Positions 1-7,104 of a stretch of 13,508 nucleotides of DNA are shown piece after piece. A program made the position numbers and the translations under genes. The stretch is from Limnohabitans sp. (lineage in GTDB: Bacteria; Pseudomonadota; Gammaproteobacteria; Burkholderiales; Burkholderiaceae_C): assembly GCA_030729445.1 (NCBI GenBank), contig JANQXJ010000073.1, positions 1 to 13,508 of the forward strand. Reading direction: 5' to 3'. The stretch's first letter is position 1. Every line of letters starts with the position of its first letter. Under the pieces are notes generated by a model. It saw only the letters and a list, made by a program, of their open reading frames with translations. It ran no database searches and was not told where the DNA came from.

Positions 1-389
1 CCGCCAAGCTCGGCTGCAAACCGCTGGCCCGCATCGTGAGCCACGCCACCCACGCCCAAGAGCCCGAGTGGTTTGCCACTGCCCCCGTGGGCGCGACCCA
101 AAAGGCGCTGGCCAAAGCGGGTTGGAAAGTCGAAGACGTGGACCTGTGGGAAGTCAACGAAGCCTTTGCCGTGGTGCCCATGGCGCTCATGAAAGAGCTG
201 AACGTGTCGCACGACAAGGTCAACGTCAACGGCGGTGCTTGCGCATTGGGTCACCCGATTGGTGCCTCTGGCGCCCGCATCATGGTCACGCTGATCCATG
301 CGCTCAAAGCCCGTGGCCTCAAGAAGGGCTTGGCCACGCTGTGCATCGGCGGCGGTGAAGGCACAGCCGTGGCGCTGGAACTGGTCTGA
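1..389 (+). CDS. Thiolase (acetyl-CoA C-acyltransferase), C-terminal part, 5' cut by window
   Basis: Only the last 128 or so residues are present; the reading frame is open from the first base (first full codon at 3) to the TGA at 387-389. The fragment holds the C-terminal thiolase signatures: NEAFA, the block GGACALGHPIGASGAR with the catalytic His, and CIGGGEG near the end with the catalytic Cys that activates the incoming acyl-CoA. The nucleophilic Cys of the N-terminal half lies outside the window. Thiolases condense two acyl-CoAs or cleave 3-ketoacyl-CoA in the cytosol. The next two genes (SDR, acyl-CoA dehydrogenase) follow on the same strand, the first after only 3 bases, so this looks like a fatty-acid or acyl-CoA degradation operon. 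Chain-length specificity, and hence a biosynthetic versus degradative role, cannot be told from this fragment. The family call is secure. Confidence 0.95.
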   Translation, partial: AKLGCKPLARIVSHATHAQEPEWFATAPVGATQKALAKAGWKVEDVDLWEVNEAFAVVPMALMKELNVSHDKVNVNGGACALGHPIGASGARIMVTLIHALKARGLKKGLATLCIGGGEGTAVALELV

Positions 390-392
390 CGG

Positions 393-1070
393 ATGCCGAC
401 GGTCCTGCTCATCGGCGCATCGCGCGGTATTGGTTTTGAGCTGGCACGCCAGTTCATCGACCACGGCGCACGCGTGATCGCCACCGCCCGATCGGAAGAG
501 GGGGTGGCAAGGCTCAAGGCGCTAGGTGCACAAACCTTGCGGCTCGATGTCGCCAATCCGGCCAGCAACTCGGGACTGTCTTGGCAACTCGACGGCGAGA
601 AGATTGATCTCGCCATTTATGTGGCGGGTGCGATGGACCGCGCCAGCGCCAACTCGCCGCCGACCCGCGACAGCTTTGACGCGGTGATGCACACCAACGT
701 GCTGGGTGCGATGCAGGTCATCCCCCAAATCGTGCCCATGGTGCAAGAGACACGCGGCGTGATCGCCTGTATCAGCTCCATCATGGGCAGCCAGCAAGAA
801 ACCACGAGCGGCAACGCCGCGCTTTACCGCGTGAGCAAGGCCGCCCTCAACATGGTGGTGCGTTGCACCCAGGCCGAGCAGCCAGACATCACCGTGCTGG
901 CCATCCATCCCGGTTGGGTGCAGACCGATATGGGCGGGCCCACAGCACCGCTGACACCTGAGCAAAGCGCGAGCAGCCTGCGCAAGACGCTGAGCCATGT
1001 CCTTGAACAACGCGACCCGAAACACCGTGGCGCATTTTTGAACCACGATGGCAGCACGCTGCCTTGGTGA
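393..1070 (+). CDS. SDR family NAD(P)-dependent oxidoreductase
   Basis: 225 residues, a normal length for a classical short-chain dehydrogenase/reductase. The N-terminal Rossmann motif GASRGIG (residues 8-14) binds the nucleotide. The active site reads S128/S129 (CISSIMGS) and Y145-x-x-x-K149 (YRVSK), with N102 in TNVLG as the fourth catalytic residue; HPGWVQTDM at 172-180 is the usual post-catalytic block. The common NNAG motif is degenerate here (VAGA, 77-80). The overall pattern resembles C-factor/CsgA-like SDRs rather than FabG. The ATG lies 3 bases after the thiolase stop, and an acyl-CoA dehydrogenase follows 20 bases downstream, so it is probably co-transcribed and acts on a carbonyl or hydroxyl metabolite of the same pathway. 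The substrate is unknown and 3-hydroxyacyl-CoA is only a guess. Confidence 0.9.
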   Translation: MPTVLLIGASRGIGFELARQFIDHGARVIATARSEEGVARLKALGAQTLRLDVANPASNSGLSWQLDGEKIDLAIYVAGAMDRASANSPPTRDSFDAVMHTNVLGAMQVIPQIVPMVQETRGVIACISSIMGSQQETTSGNAALYRVSKAALNMVVRCTQAEQPDITVLAIHPGWVQTDMGGPTAPLTPEQSASSLRKTLSHVLEQRDPKHRGAFLNHDGSTLPW

Positions 1071-1090
1071 CCCGATAAAGAAAGACCGAC

Positions 1091-2218
1091 ATGCTGCTGA
1101 CCCCCGACCAAGAGATGATCCGCGACGCCGTGCGCGACTTTGCCCAGCGCGAGCTGTGGCCCCACGCCGCCGAGTGGGACAAGAAGCACCACTTTCCCAA
1201 AGAAGCGCACAAGGGTCTGGCCGAGTTGGGTGCGTACGGCATTTGTGTGCCCGAAGAATTGGGCGGTGCGGGCCTGGACTATGTGACGCTGGCGCTGGTG
1301 CTCGAAGAAATCGCAGCCGGTGACGGCGGCGTCAGCACCACCATCAGCGTGACCAACTGCCCCGTGAATGCCATCTTGATGATGTACGGCAACGCCGCTC
1401 AAAAAGCGCAGTGGCTCACGCCGCTGGCCCAAGGCCAGATGCTGGGTGCGTTTTGCCTGACCGAGCCGCATGTGGGCTCGGACGCCTCGGCCCTGCGCAC
1501 CACGGCCGTCAAAGACGGCGACGAGTACGTCATCAACGGTGTCAAGCAGTTCATCACCAGCGGCCAGCACGGCGACGTGGCGGTGGTGATTGCCGTGACC
1601 GACAAGGGTGCGGGCAAAAAAGGCATGAGCGCCTTTTTGGTGCCCACCAGCGCCCCGGGTTATGTGGTGGCGCGCCTGGAGGACAAGCTGGGCCAGCACA
1701 GCAGCGACACCGCGCAGATCAACTTCGACAACTGCCGCATCCCCGCAGAAAACCTGATCGGCCAAGAGGGCGAGGGCTACAAGATCGCCCTGTCGTCTTT
1801 GGAGGGCGGGCGCATCGGCATTGCCGCGCAGAGTCTGGGCATGGCCCGCAGCGCGCTCGATGTGGCCATCGACTACGCCAAGCAGCGCGAGAGCTTTGGC
1901 ACGTCCATCCTCAACCACCAGGCGGTGGGTTTTCGTTTGGCCGACTGCGCCACACAACTCGAAGCGGCGCGCCAGCTGATTTGGCATGCAGCCAGTTTGC
2001 GCGATGCGGGTCGCCCCTGCCTGAAAGAAGCGGCCATGGCCAAGCTGTTTGCCAGCGAAGTGGCCGAAAAAGTCTGCTCCGCCGCCATCCAGACGCTGGG
2101 CGGCTACGGCTATGTGAGCGACTTTCCGGTCGAGCGCATTTACCGCGATGTGCGTGTGTGCCAGATCTACGAAGGCACCAGCGACGTGCAGAAAATCATC
2201 ATCCAGCGCGCGCTTTGA
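1091..2218 (+). CDS. Acyl-CoA dehydrogenase, short-chain (butyryl-CoA) type
   Basis: 375 residues, full length for the FAD-dependent acyl-CoA dehydrogenase family, which forms trans-2-enoyl-CoA and passes electrons to ETF. Recognisable blocks are FCLTEPHVGSDASALRT (121-137, flavin and substrate binding), QFITSG (153-158), the YAKQRESFG segment (262-270), LGGYGYVSDFPVERIYRD (336-353) and IYEGTSDVQ (359-367). The Glu in YEGTSD (E361) is the catalytic base position of short- and medium-chain enzymes. At the place where isovaleryl-CoA dehydrogenases carry their base, this protein reads LEGGRIGIA, as short-chain enzymes do. It is therefore unlikely to be the Ivd partner of the liu genes further along. 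A weak purine-rich stretch precedes the ATG. It is probably in one operon with the thiolase and SDR genes. Exact acyl chain preference is unknown. Confidence 0.94.
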   Translation: MLLTPDQEMIRDAVRDFAQRELWPHAAEWDKKHHFPKEAHKGLAELGAYGICVPEELGGAGLDYVTLALVLEEIAAGDGGVSTTISVTNCPVNAILMMYGNAAQKAQWLTPLAQGQMLGAFCLTEPHVGSDASALRTTAVKDGDEYVINGVKQFITSGQHGDVAVVIAVTDKGAGKKGMSAFLVPTSAPGYVVARLEDKLGQHSSDTAQINFDNCRIPAENLIGQEGEGYKIALSSLEGGRIGIAAQSLGMARSALDVAIDYAKQRESFGTSILNHQAVGFRLADCATQLEAARQLIWHAASLRDAGRPCLKEAAMAKLFASEVAEKVCSAAIQTLGGYGYVSDFPVERIYRDVRVCQIYEGTSDVQKIIIQRAL

Positions 2219-2252
2219 GCGCCCAAATAGCCCTTTTGAGCCACCGCTCACG

Positions 2253-2258
2253 TATCAT
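2253..2258 (+). promoter_or_regulatory. Candidate -10 hexamer TATCAT for trkA (near-leaderless)
   Basis: TATCAT matches the sigma-70 -10 consensus at five of six positions and ends 8 bases before the trkA ATG at 2267. A start site about 7 bases downstream would fall at roughly 2265, leaving almost no 5' leader. No Shine-Dalgarno is visible between the hexamer and the ATG. No good -35 hexamer is seen at 16-18 bases upstream, so the call is tentative. Confidence 0.4.
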
Positions 2259-2266
2259 CCCGGCCC

Positions 2267-3658
2267 ATGAACATCATCATCCTAGGCGCTGGCCGTGTGG
2301 GCGAAAGCGTCGCTGAAAGCCTGGTTTCCGAGCAAAACGACATCACCGTCATCGACCAGGACCCTGCACGCCTGCGGCTGCTGGAAGAGCGCCTGGACCT
2401 GCGTGGCGTGGTGGGCAATGGCATTCAGCCCTCGGTGCTGCGCGAGGCTGGGGCCAAAGACGCCGACATGGTCATTGCCTGCGCTGCGGCCGACGAGTCG
2501 AATCTGGTGGTTTGCAAGATCGCCCACGATGTCTTCAACGTACCCACCACCATCGCCCGCCTGCGTTCGCCCGAGTTCAACGAGGGCGACGAGTTGCTGG
2601 GCAAGTCCGGCTTTGCGGTGGACCATGTGATCTGCCCCGAAGAGTCGGTGATGCGCTACATCGAGCAGCTCATTGAGTACCCCGAGGCCTTGCAGGTGCT
2701 TGAATTTGCCGACGGCCGCGTCAGCCTGATTGTGGTGCGTGCGGCGGCCGACAGCCTGCTGGTGAACCACACCATCGCCGAGTTTCGCGACCGCTTGCCG
2801 CATGCCGAGATGCGCGTGGTGGCCCTGTACCGGCAAGACGCGCTGGTGGACGCCTTGCCCGAGACCCGCATCATGCCCGGCGACGAGGTCTTTGTGCTGG
2901 CCGACACCCGCAAGATCCGCATTGTGCTGGCCGGCATCCACAAAACCGACCAACCCGTGCAGCGCCTGATGTTGGCTGGTGGCGGCAAAGTGGGCTTGCG
3001 TCTGGCGCGCAACCTGGCCGACACCTACCATGTGAAGCTGATCGAGCGCGACAAAAAGCGTTGCGAATACCTGGCCAGCCAGTTGCCCTCAAGCATGCTC
3101 ATTCTGAATGGTGATGGCGCTGACGAAGACTTGCTGCACGAAGAGAACGTGGGTGAGATGGATGTGTTTTTGGCGCTGACCAGCGACGACGAGGACAACA
3201 TCATGTCGGCCATGCTGGCCAAGCGCATGGGCGCGCGCCGCGTCATGGCCCTGATCAACCGCCGCGCTTATGCCGACATGATGCAAGGCAGCACCATCGA
3301 CATCGCGATCTCACCCGCGCAAACCGTCATTGGTGAGTTGCTGGCGCACCTGCGTCGAGGCGACGTGGCGGCGGTGCACAGCCTGCGCCGGGGCGCGGCA
3401 GAAGCCCTGGAGGGCATTGCCCGCGGCGACATCAAGACCTCCAAGCTGGTTGGGCGGCGTGTCGAGGAAATCAAGCTCCCCAAGGGCGTGAGCATGGGGG
3501 CCATTGTGCGCGGTGAGGGCAAAAAATCCGAAGTGCTCATGCCGCACCACGACACCCTGATCGAAGCCGACGACCACATCATCTTGTTCATTCCCAACAA
3601 GCGTGATGTGCGTGCGGTGGAAAAACTCTTTCAGGTCAGCGCGACCTTCTTTGGCTGA
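2267..3658 (+). CDS. trkA: Trk potassium uptake system NAD-binding subunit TrkA
   Basis: 463 residues, matching the double-RCK TrkA of proteobacteria. The first Rossmann unit starts at residue 1 with GAGRVG (7-12) and the acidic ribose-binding D30 (VIDQD). A TrkA-C domain follows around 140-225. The second Rossmann unit begins at GGGKVG (238-243) with E260 (LIERD), and a second TrkA-C domain closes the protein (about 375-455, containing LMPHHDTLIEADDHIILF). TrkA is a cytoplasmic ring that binds NAD(H)/nucleotides and gates the membrane channel TrkH for K+ uptake. Its TGA overlaps the trkH ATG (TGATG), so the two are translationally coupled. The start at 2267 is fixed by the Rossmann strand beginning directly at Met1. 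No Shine-Dalgarno is visible; a -10-like hexamer just upstream suggests a near-leaderless mRNA. Confidence 0.96.
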   Translation: MNIIILGAGRVGESVAESLVSEQNDITVIDQDPARLRLLEERLDLRGVVGNGIQPSVLREAGAKDADMVIACAAADESNLVVCKIAHDVFNVPTTIARLRSPEFNEGDELLGKSGFAVDHVICPEESVMRYIEQLIEYPEALQVLEFADGRVSLIVVRAAADSLLVNHTIAEFRDRLPHAEMRVVALYRQDALVDALPETRIMPGDEVFVLADTRKIRIVLAGIHKTDQPVQRLMLAGGGKVGLRLARNLADTYHVKLIERDKKRCEYLASQLPSSMLILNGDGADEDLLHEENVGEMDVFLALTSDDEDNIMSAMLAKRMGARRVMALINRRAYADMMQGSTIDIAISPAQTVIGELLAHLRRGDVAAVHSLRRGAAEALEGIARGDIKTSKLVGRRVEEIKLPKGVSMGAIVRGEGKKSEVLMPHHDTLIEADDHIILFIPNKRDVRAVEKLFQVSATFFG

Positions 3659-5121
3659 TGTTCAAGACTTTTTTCCCCGTGCTGTCGCTGATGGCGCGCA
3701 TCCTGATCGCATTTTCCGTCACCTTTTTGGTGCCCGGCATCTGGGCCTGGTTTGAAGACCACCACGACCTGCAGTGGATTTGGCTGGCTGGATTTGTCCT
3801 GACCGCTGTCAGTGGTTTGGTGCTGGCGGCCATCACCCAGCGCCATCGGCGCGAATTGCTGGCCAAAGACGGCTTCTTGTTGGTCAACATGGTGTGGTTG
3901 GTGCTGCCCGCTTATTCGGCTTTGCCCCTCATGTTTTTGGTGCCCGAGATCACTTGGTTCAAGGCCTACTTTGAAGCCATGAGCGCCTTGACCGCCACCG
4001 GGGCCACGGCCTTGTCGGGGCTTGACCATTTGCCGGTATCCGTCAATATCTGGCGCTGCTTTTTGCAGCTGATCGGTGGACTGGGCATCATGCTGCTGGT
4101 GGTGGCGGTGCTGCCCATGCTGGGCTTGGGTGGTATGCAGTTGTACAAAGCCGAAACACCGGGCCCCATGAAAGACACCAAGTTCACCCCCCGCATTGCC
4201 GAGACGGCGCGCGGCCTGTGGGGCGTGTACTTTTTGTTTTCGGGCGCGTGCCTACTGGCTTACCGCTGGGCTGGCATGAGCTGGGCCGATGCCTTCATGC
4301 ACATGTGCACCACCATGGGTCTGGGCGGTTTTTCGTCGTACGACGCCAGCTTTGGGCACTTCAACTCGCCCATGATCGAGTGGGTCGCCATCGTGTTCAT
4401 GACTCTGGCGGGCATCAGCTTTGTGCGCTACTTTGTGGTGCTGCGCAGCCGCTCTGTCCTGCCCATCACCAGCGATCGCGAGATCCGCACGTACTTGGGA
4501 GTCTTGTTGGCTTCCACCTTGCTGGTGATGGCTTTGCTCTTGGTCCATGGTGTGTATGACGACGGGCTGGAGGCCTTGCGCATCAGCGCTTTTCATGTGG
4601 TGTCTATGGCCACCACCACCGGTTATGCCGCCACCGATTACGCGCAGTGGCCGGTGTTTGCGCCCATCTTGTTGATTTTCCTGGGTTGTTTTGCATCGTG
4701 CGCAGGCTCCACAGGCGGCGGTATCAAGATGGTGCGCATGGTCTTGCTCATCAAGCAGGCCCGGCGTGAGCTGGTGCGCATCATCCACCCCCGTGTCATC
4801 AACCCGGTCACGTTGGGCGGCGCCGTGATCCCCATGTCGGTCATGACAGCGGTGCTGGGCTTCATGCTCATTTATGGCGGCGCCACCATGGGTCTGAGCA
4901 TGCTGCTTTTGCTCAGTGGCATGGACATCGTGACCGCGTTCTCGGCCGTCATCGCCACCGTCAATAACATTGGTCCTGGTTTGGGGCAGGTCGGTCCGTC
5001 TGGCAATTACGGCGGCCTGAACCCTTTTCAGTTGGGTGTTTTGAGCTTTGCCATGTTGCTGGGCCGTCTGGAACTGCTGTCGGTGTTGGTCTTGTTCAGC
5101 TCGCATTTCTGGCGCAAATAA
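3658..5121 (+). CDS. trkH: Trk potassium uptake transmembrane subunit TrkH
   Basis: 487 residues, rich in hydrophobic segments, in the TrkH/TrkG/KtrB superfamily of four M1-P-M2 repeats. The four selectivity-filter loops can be read in order: TATGATALSG (112-121), TTMGLGGFSS (218-227), ATTTGYAATD (318-327) and ATVNNIGPGL (433-442). Each has the central Gly that lines the K+ filter. The loop AGSTGGGIK (349-357) is the intramembrane gating loop of the third repeat. The protein lies in the inner membrane and forms a dimer gated by TrkA. The ATG shares its A with the TGA of trkA, and no separate ribosome site is needed or seen. Length and motifs are complete, with no sign of decay. A 36-base gap separates it from the next gene, which has its own strong ribosome site. 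Confidence 0.96.
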   Translation: MFKTFFPVLSLMARILIAFSVTFLVPGIWAWFEDHHDLQWIWLAGFVLTAVSGLVLAAITQRHRRELLAKDGFLLVNMVWLVLPAYSALPLMFLVPEITWFKAYFEAMSALTATGATALSGLDHLPVSVNIWRCFLQLIGGLGIMLLVVAVLPMLGLGGMQLYKAETPGPMKDTKFTPRIAETARGLWGVYFLFSGACLLAYRWAGMSWADAFMHMCTTMGLGGFSSYDASFGHFNSPMIEWVAIVFMTLAGISFVRYFVVLRSRSVLPITSDREIRTYLGVLLASTLLVMALLLVHGVYDDGLEALRISAFHVVSMATTTGYAATDYAQWPVFAPILLIFLGCFASCAGSTGGGIKMVRMVLLIKQARRELVRIIHPRVINPVTLGGAVIPMSVMTAVLGFMLIYGGATMGLSMLLLLSGMDIVTAFSAVIATVNNIGPGLGQVGPSGNYGGLNPFQLGVLSFAMLLGRLELLSVLVLFSSHFWRK

Positions 5122-5157
5122 AACGGGTATTTTTCACGTCAAAACAAGGAGACACGC

Positions 5158-5589
5158 ATGCCGATCACCAAAGGTTTTCAAGCCCTCGTCGACGAGGCCA
5201 TGGCCCAGGTCACCACACACAGCGTGGCCGAGGTGCAAGCGCGCCTGGCCGACCCTTCTGTGCAAATCGTGGACATCCGCGACCCGCGTGAGCTCGAGCG
5301 CGAAGGCACCGTGCCCGGCGCTTTGCTTGCGCCCCGGGGCATGCTCGAATTCTGGGTAGACCCGGTCTCGCCCTACTTCAAACCCGTGTTCGCAGACGAG
5401 AGCAAGCAGTTCATCTTGTTTTGCGGCGCAGGCTGGCGCAGCGCCCTGGCCACCAAAACCCTGCAAGACATGGGCATGACCAATGTGGCCCACATCGACG
5501 GCGGTTTTGCGGCCTGGAAAAAAGCAGCGGCACCCATCGTCACCATGGAACAACACAAAGCCGAAAGTGCGGCGCGAAAAGGCGCTTGA
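5158..5589 (+). CDS. Single-domain rhodanese-like sulfurtransferase
   Basis: 143 residues forming one rhodanese domain (about 20-123). Characteristic pieces are VDIRDPRELEREG (38-50, the CH2A-type segment), the active-site loop C89-GAGW-R94 (six residues from Cys to Arg, the usual rhodanese loop length) and HIDGGFAAWKKA (112-123). Cys89 would carry the persulfide sulfur. There is no signal peptide, so it is cytoplasmic. The start at 5158 has a strong AAGGAG at 5146-5151 spaced 6 bases. The C-terminal tail (124-143) is charged and outside the domain. Its TGA overlaps the ATG of the following SEC-C protein, so the two are coupled. The physiological sulfur donor and acceptor are unknown. Confidence 0.93.
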   Translation: MPITKGFQALVDEAMAQVTTHSVAEVQARLADPSVQIVDIRDPRELEREGTVPGALLAPRGMLEFWVDPVSPYFKPVFADESKQFILFCGAGWRSALATKTLQDMGMTNVAHIDGGFAAWKKAAAPIVTMEQHKAESAARKGA

Positions 5590-5975
5590 TGGCGCTATGT
5601 CCCTGCGGCCGCACCACCCCTAAAGGACAAGCACTGAGCTTGGACACTTGCTGCGGCCCCTACCACGTCAACCAGAACGCCCCCGACGCCGAGCGTCTCA
5701 TGCGCTCGCGCTACAGCGCCTTTGTGTTGGGCGACGTGCCCTATCTACTGGCCACCTGGCACAGCAGCCAGCGCCCTGCTGAGCTCAAGCTCGAAACAGG
5801 TGGCAAGTGGTTGGGTTTGGAGATCAAGCAGCACAAAGTGACGGGCCCTGAGACCGCCGAGGTCGAATTTGTGGCGCGCTTTCGGGTGGACGGCAAAGCG
5901 GTTCGCCAACACGAGCGCAGCCGCTTTGTGCGCGAACATGGGCGCTGGTTTTATGTGGACGGCGACGTGCTCTGA
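5589..5975 (+). CDS. YchJ family (UPF0225) SEC-C motif protein
   Basis: 128 residues from the ATG at 5589; the frame is open further upstream, but the protein begins naturally at MALCPCG. The N terminus has a zinc-ligating SEC-C-like cluster, CPCG (4-7) plus CCGPYH (21-26), followed by the family block AERLMRSRYSAFVLGDVPYLLATWH (34-58) and an NTF2-like half (about 60-128) ending RFVREHGRWFYVDGDVL. This is the YchJ architecture of E. coli; no function is established that I can name. The start codon overlaps the rhodanese stop (TTGATGG), implying translational coupling. The last 25 bases overlap the end of the convergent gloA2-like gene on the other strand. The SEC-C motif can bind zinc and protein partners, so a chaperone or metal-related role is possible but unproven. 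Confidence 0.9.
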   Translation: MALCPCGRTTPKGQALSLDTCCGPYHVNQNAPDAERLMRSRYSAFVLGDVPYLLATWHSSQRPAELKLETGGKWLGLEIKQHKVTGPETAEVEFVARFRVDGKAVRQHERSRFVREHGRWFYVDGDVL

Positions 5976-6367
5976 GCAGGCACTTCGTAGAGTTCTAACG
6001 GCAAGCCGTCCGGGTCGGCAAAAAACACGAATCGTTGTCCGGTGTACTCATCGGTGCGAATGTCTTCGACCGAAACGCCTTGTCCCTGCAGGTGCAGCGC
6101 CCACTCGCTGACACTGGTTACGGCAAATGCCAGGTGGCGCAAGCCTTGCGCTTCGGGGTAGCTGGGGCGCGGCGGCGCACCCTTGAAAGAAAACAGCTCA
6201 ATTTGACCGCCATCTGGCAAGGCCAGATCCAGTTTCCAGGAGTCACGCGCTGCACGCAAGTTTTCAGCCAAAATTTTCAGGCCCAACACATGCGTGTAAA
6301 AGCGTTTGGAATGTTCGTAATCCGAGCAGATGATGGCCGCATGGTGGATGCGCAGCAGGTTGGGCAT
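5951..6367 (-). CDS. gloA2: SMU1112c/YaeR family glyoxalase I-like metalloprotein (VOC fold)
   Basis: 138 residues with the two paired beta-alpha-beta-beta-beta modules of the vicinal oxygen chelate superfamily. It closely recalls E. coli YaeR: RIHHAAIICSDYEHSKRFY (6-24), ARDSWKLDLALP (40-51), IELFSF (56-61), LRHLAFAV (76-83), YTGQRFVFFADPDGLPLELYE (108-128). The predicted metal ligands H9, E57, H78 and E125 are all present in the order His-Glu-His-Glu used by glyoxalase I. Unlike true GloA, the YaeR group has no agreed substrate, so lactoylglutathione lyase activity should not be assumed. The start is the CAT complement at 6365-6367; an upstream ribosome site is not obvious. The stop (TAA) lies inside the last codons of the convergent YchJ-like gene, a 25-base tail-to-tail overlap. 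Confidence 0.92.
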   Translation of the reverse strand: MPNLLRIHHAAIICSDYEHSKRFYTHVLGLKILAENLRAARDSWKLDLALPDGGQIELFSFKGAPPRPSYPEAQGLRHLAFAVTSVSEWALHLQGQGVSVEDIRTDEYTGQRFVFFADPDGLPLELYEVPAQSTSPST

Positions 6368-6422
6368 GGTGAGCGTTTTGGCAGTCGTTCAGAGCCCCTA
6401 GTTTGCCTTGAAGCCATGGCTT

Positions 6423-6428
6423 TATGAT
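6423..6428 (+). promoter_or_regulatory. Candidate -10 hexamer TATGAT for the HAD gene (leaderless)
   Basis: TATGAT matches the -10 consensus at five of six positions and ends 7 bases before the ATG at 6436, so transcription would start at or next to that ATG. The hexamer itself contains an in-frame ATG (6424), which would then lie upstream of the transcript. No convincing -35 hexamer is visible, so confidence is modest. The layout mirrors that of trkA. Confidence 0.4.
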
Positions 6429-6435
6429 CAATGCC

Positions 6436-7083
6436 ATGAACTTTGAAGCCATTTTGTTTGACTGCGACGGCGTGCTGGTGGACAGCGAAGCCATCACCTG
6501 CGGCGTGCTGCGTGACATGTTTGAAGAGCAAGGCTGGCGCATGACGCTGGCCGAGTGCATGCAGCGCTTTGTGGGTCACACCGTCAAAAGCCAACGCACC
6601 ACCATCGAAGCCCACACCGGCCAGCCGCTCACCGATGCGTGGCTGGAACAGTTTTATGCCCGGCGCAACGAGCGCCTCACGCAAAGCATCACCGCCATCG
6701 ACGGCGTGCACGACGCGGTGGCGCACCTGCACGACCACTGTCAGGGCCGCATCGCGGTGGCTTCAGGGGCTGACCGTTTCAAGGTCGAGATGATGCTCAA
6801 GCAAGTCGGACTGATCCACTTTTTTGAAGGTCGGATTTTCAGCGGTCACGAGATGCCGCGCAGCAAACCCCACCCCGATGTGTACCTGGCCGCTGCCGCG
6901 CATTTGCAAATCAACCCGGCGCACTGCCTGGTGGTGGAAGACACCACCGTGGGCATCACGGCGGGTGTGGCTGCGGGGGCCACGGTGTGGGCCTATGCGC
7001 CGCCGCCAGCAGCGCACGCGCCCTTGCTGCATGCGGGAGCCCAACGGGTGTTCTCGTCGATGGCTGAGCTTCGTCTGACTTGA
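6436..7083 (+). CDS. HAD-superfamily hydrolase, beta-phosphoglucomutase-like phosphatase
   Basis: 215 residues from the ATG at 6436. An in-frame ATG at 6424 would add four residues, but 6436 places the core strand right at the N terminus and fits the -10 hexamer just upstream. All four HAD motifs are visible: motif I D9-C-D11-G (nucleophile and acid/base), motif II S110 (VASGAD), motif III K144 (RSKPHPD) and motif IV E168-D169 (VVEDTTVG). A helical C1 cap lies between motifs I and II (about 20-85). The DGVLVDSE signature and helical cap are typical of the subfamily I group containing beta-phosphoglucomutase, phosphoglycolate phosphatase and sugar-phosphate phosphatases. The substrate cannot be fixed from sequence. 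A ClC exchanger gene follows 21 bases downstream on the same strand. Confidence 0.92.
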   Translation: MNFEAILFDCDGVLVDSEAITCGVLRDMFEEQGWRMTLAECMQRFVGHTVKSQRTTIEAHTGQPLTDAWLEQFYARRNERLTQSITAIDGVHDAVAHLHDHCQGRIAVASGADRFKVEMMLKQVGLIHFFEGRIFSGHEMPRSKPHPDVYLAAAAHLQINPAHCLVVEDTTVGITAGVAAGATVWAYAPPPAAHAPLLHAGAQRVFSSMAELRLT

Positions 7084-7104
7084 CCTGAGCATTGGAGGCA
7101 CCCT

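Noticed and set aside
1091..2218. Assignment of the acyl-CoA dehydrogenase as isovaleryl-CoA dehydrogenase (ivd/liuA).
   Set aside because: The catalytic Glu is at the short-chain position (E361 in YEGTSD), the IVD-position Glu is absent, and the gene sits in a separate operon from the liu genes.
824..2251. A 475-codon open frame on the minus strand opposite the SDR and acyl-CoA dehydrogenase genes; similar long antisense frames at 9593-10474 and 12559-13479.
   Set aside because: They lie wholly opposite well-supported genes, have His/Gly/Ala/Arg-rich composition typical of antisense reading of GC-rich codons, and show no family motif.
5184..5197. Perfect 14-base palindrome CCTCGTCGACGAGG near the start of the rhodanese gene.
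   Set aside because: It lies within codons for ALVDEA of a normal protein, has no spacer or partner copy, and chance plus codon bias explains it.
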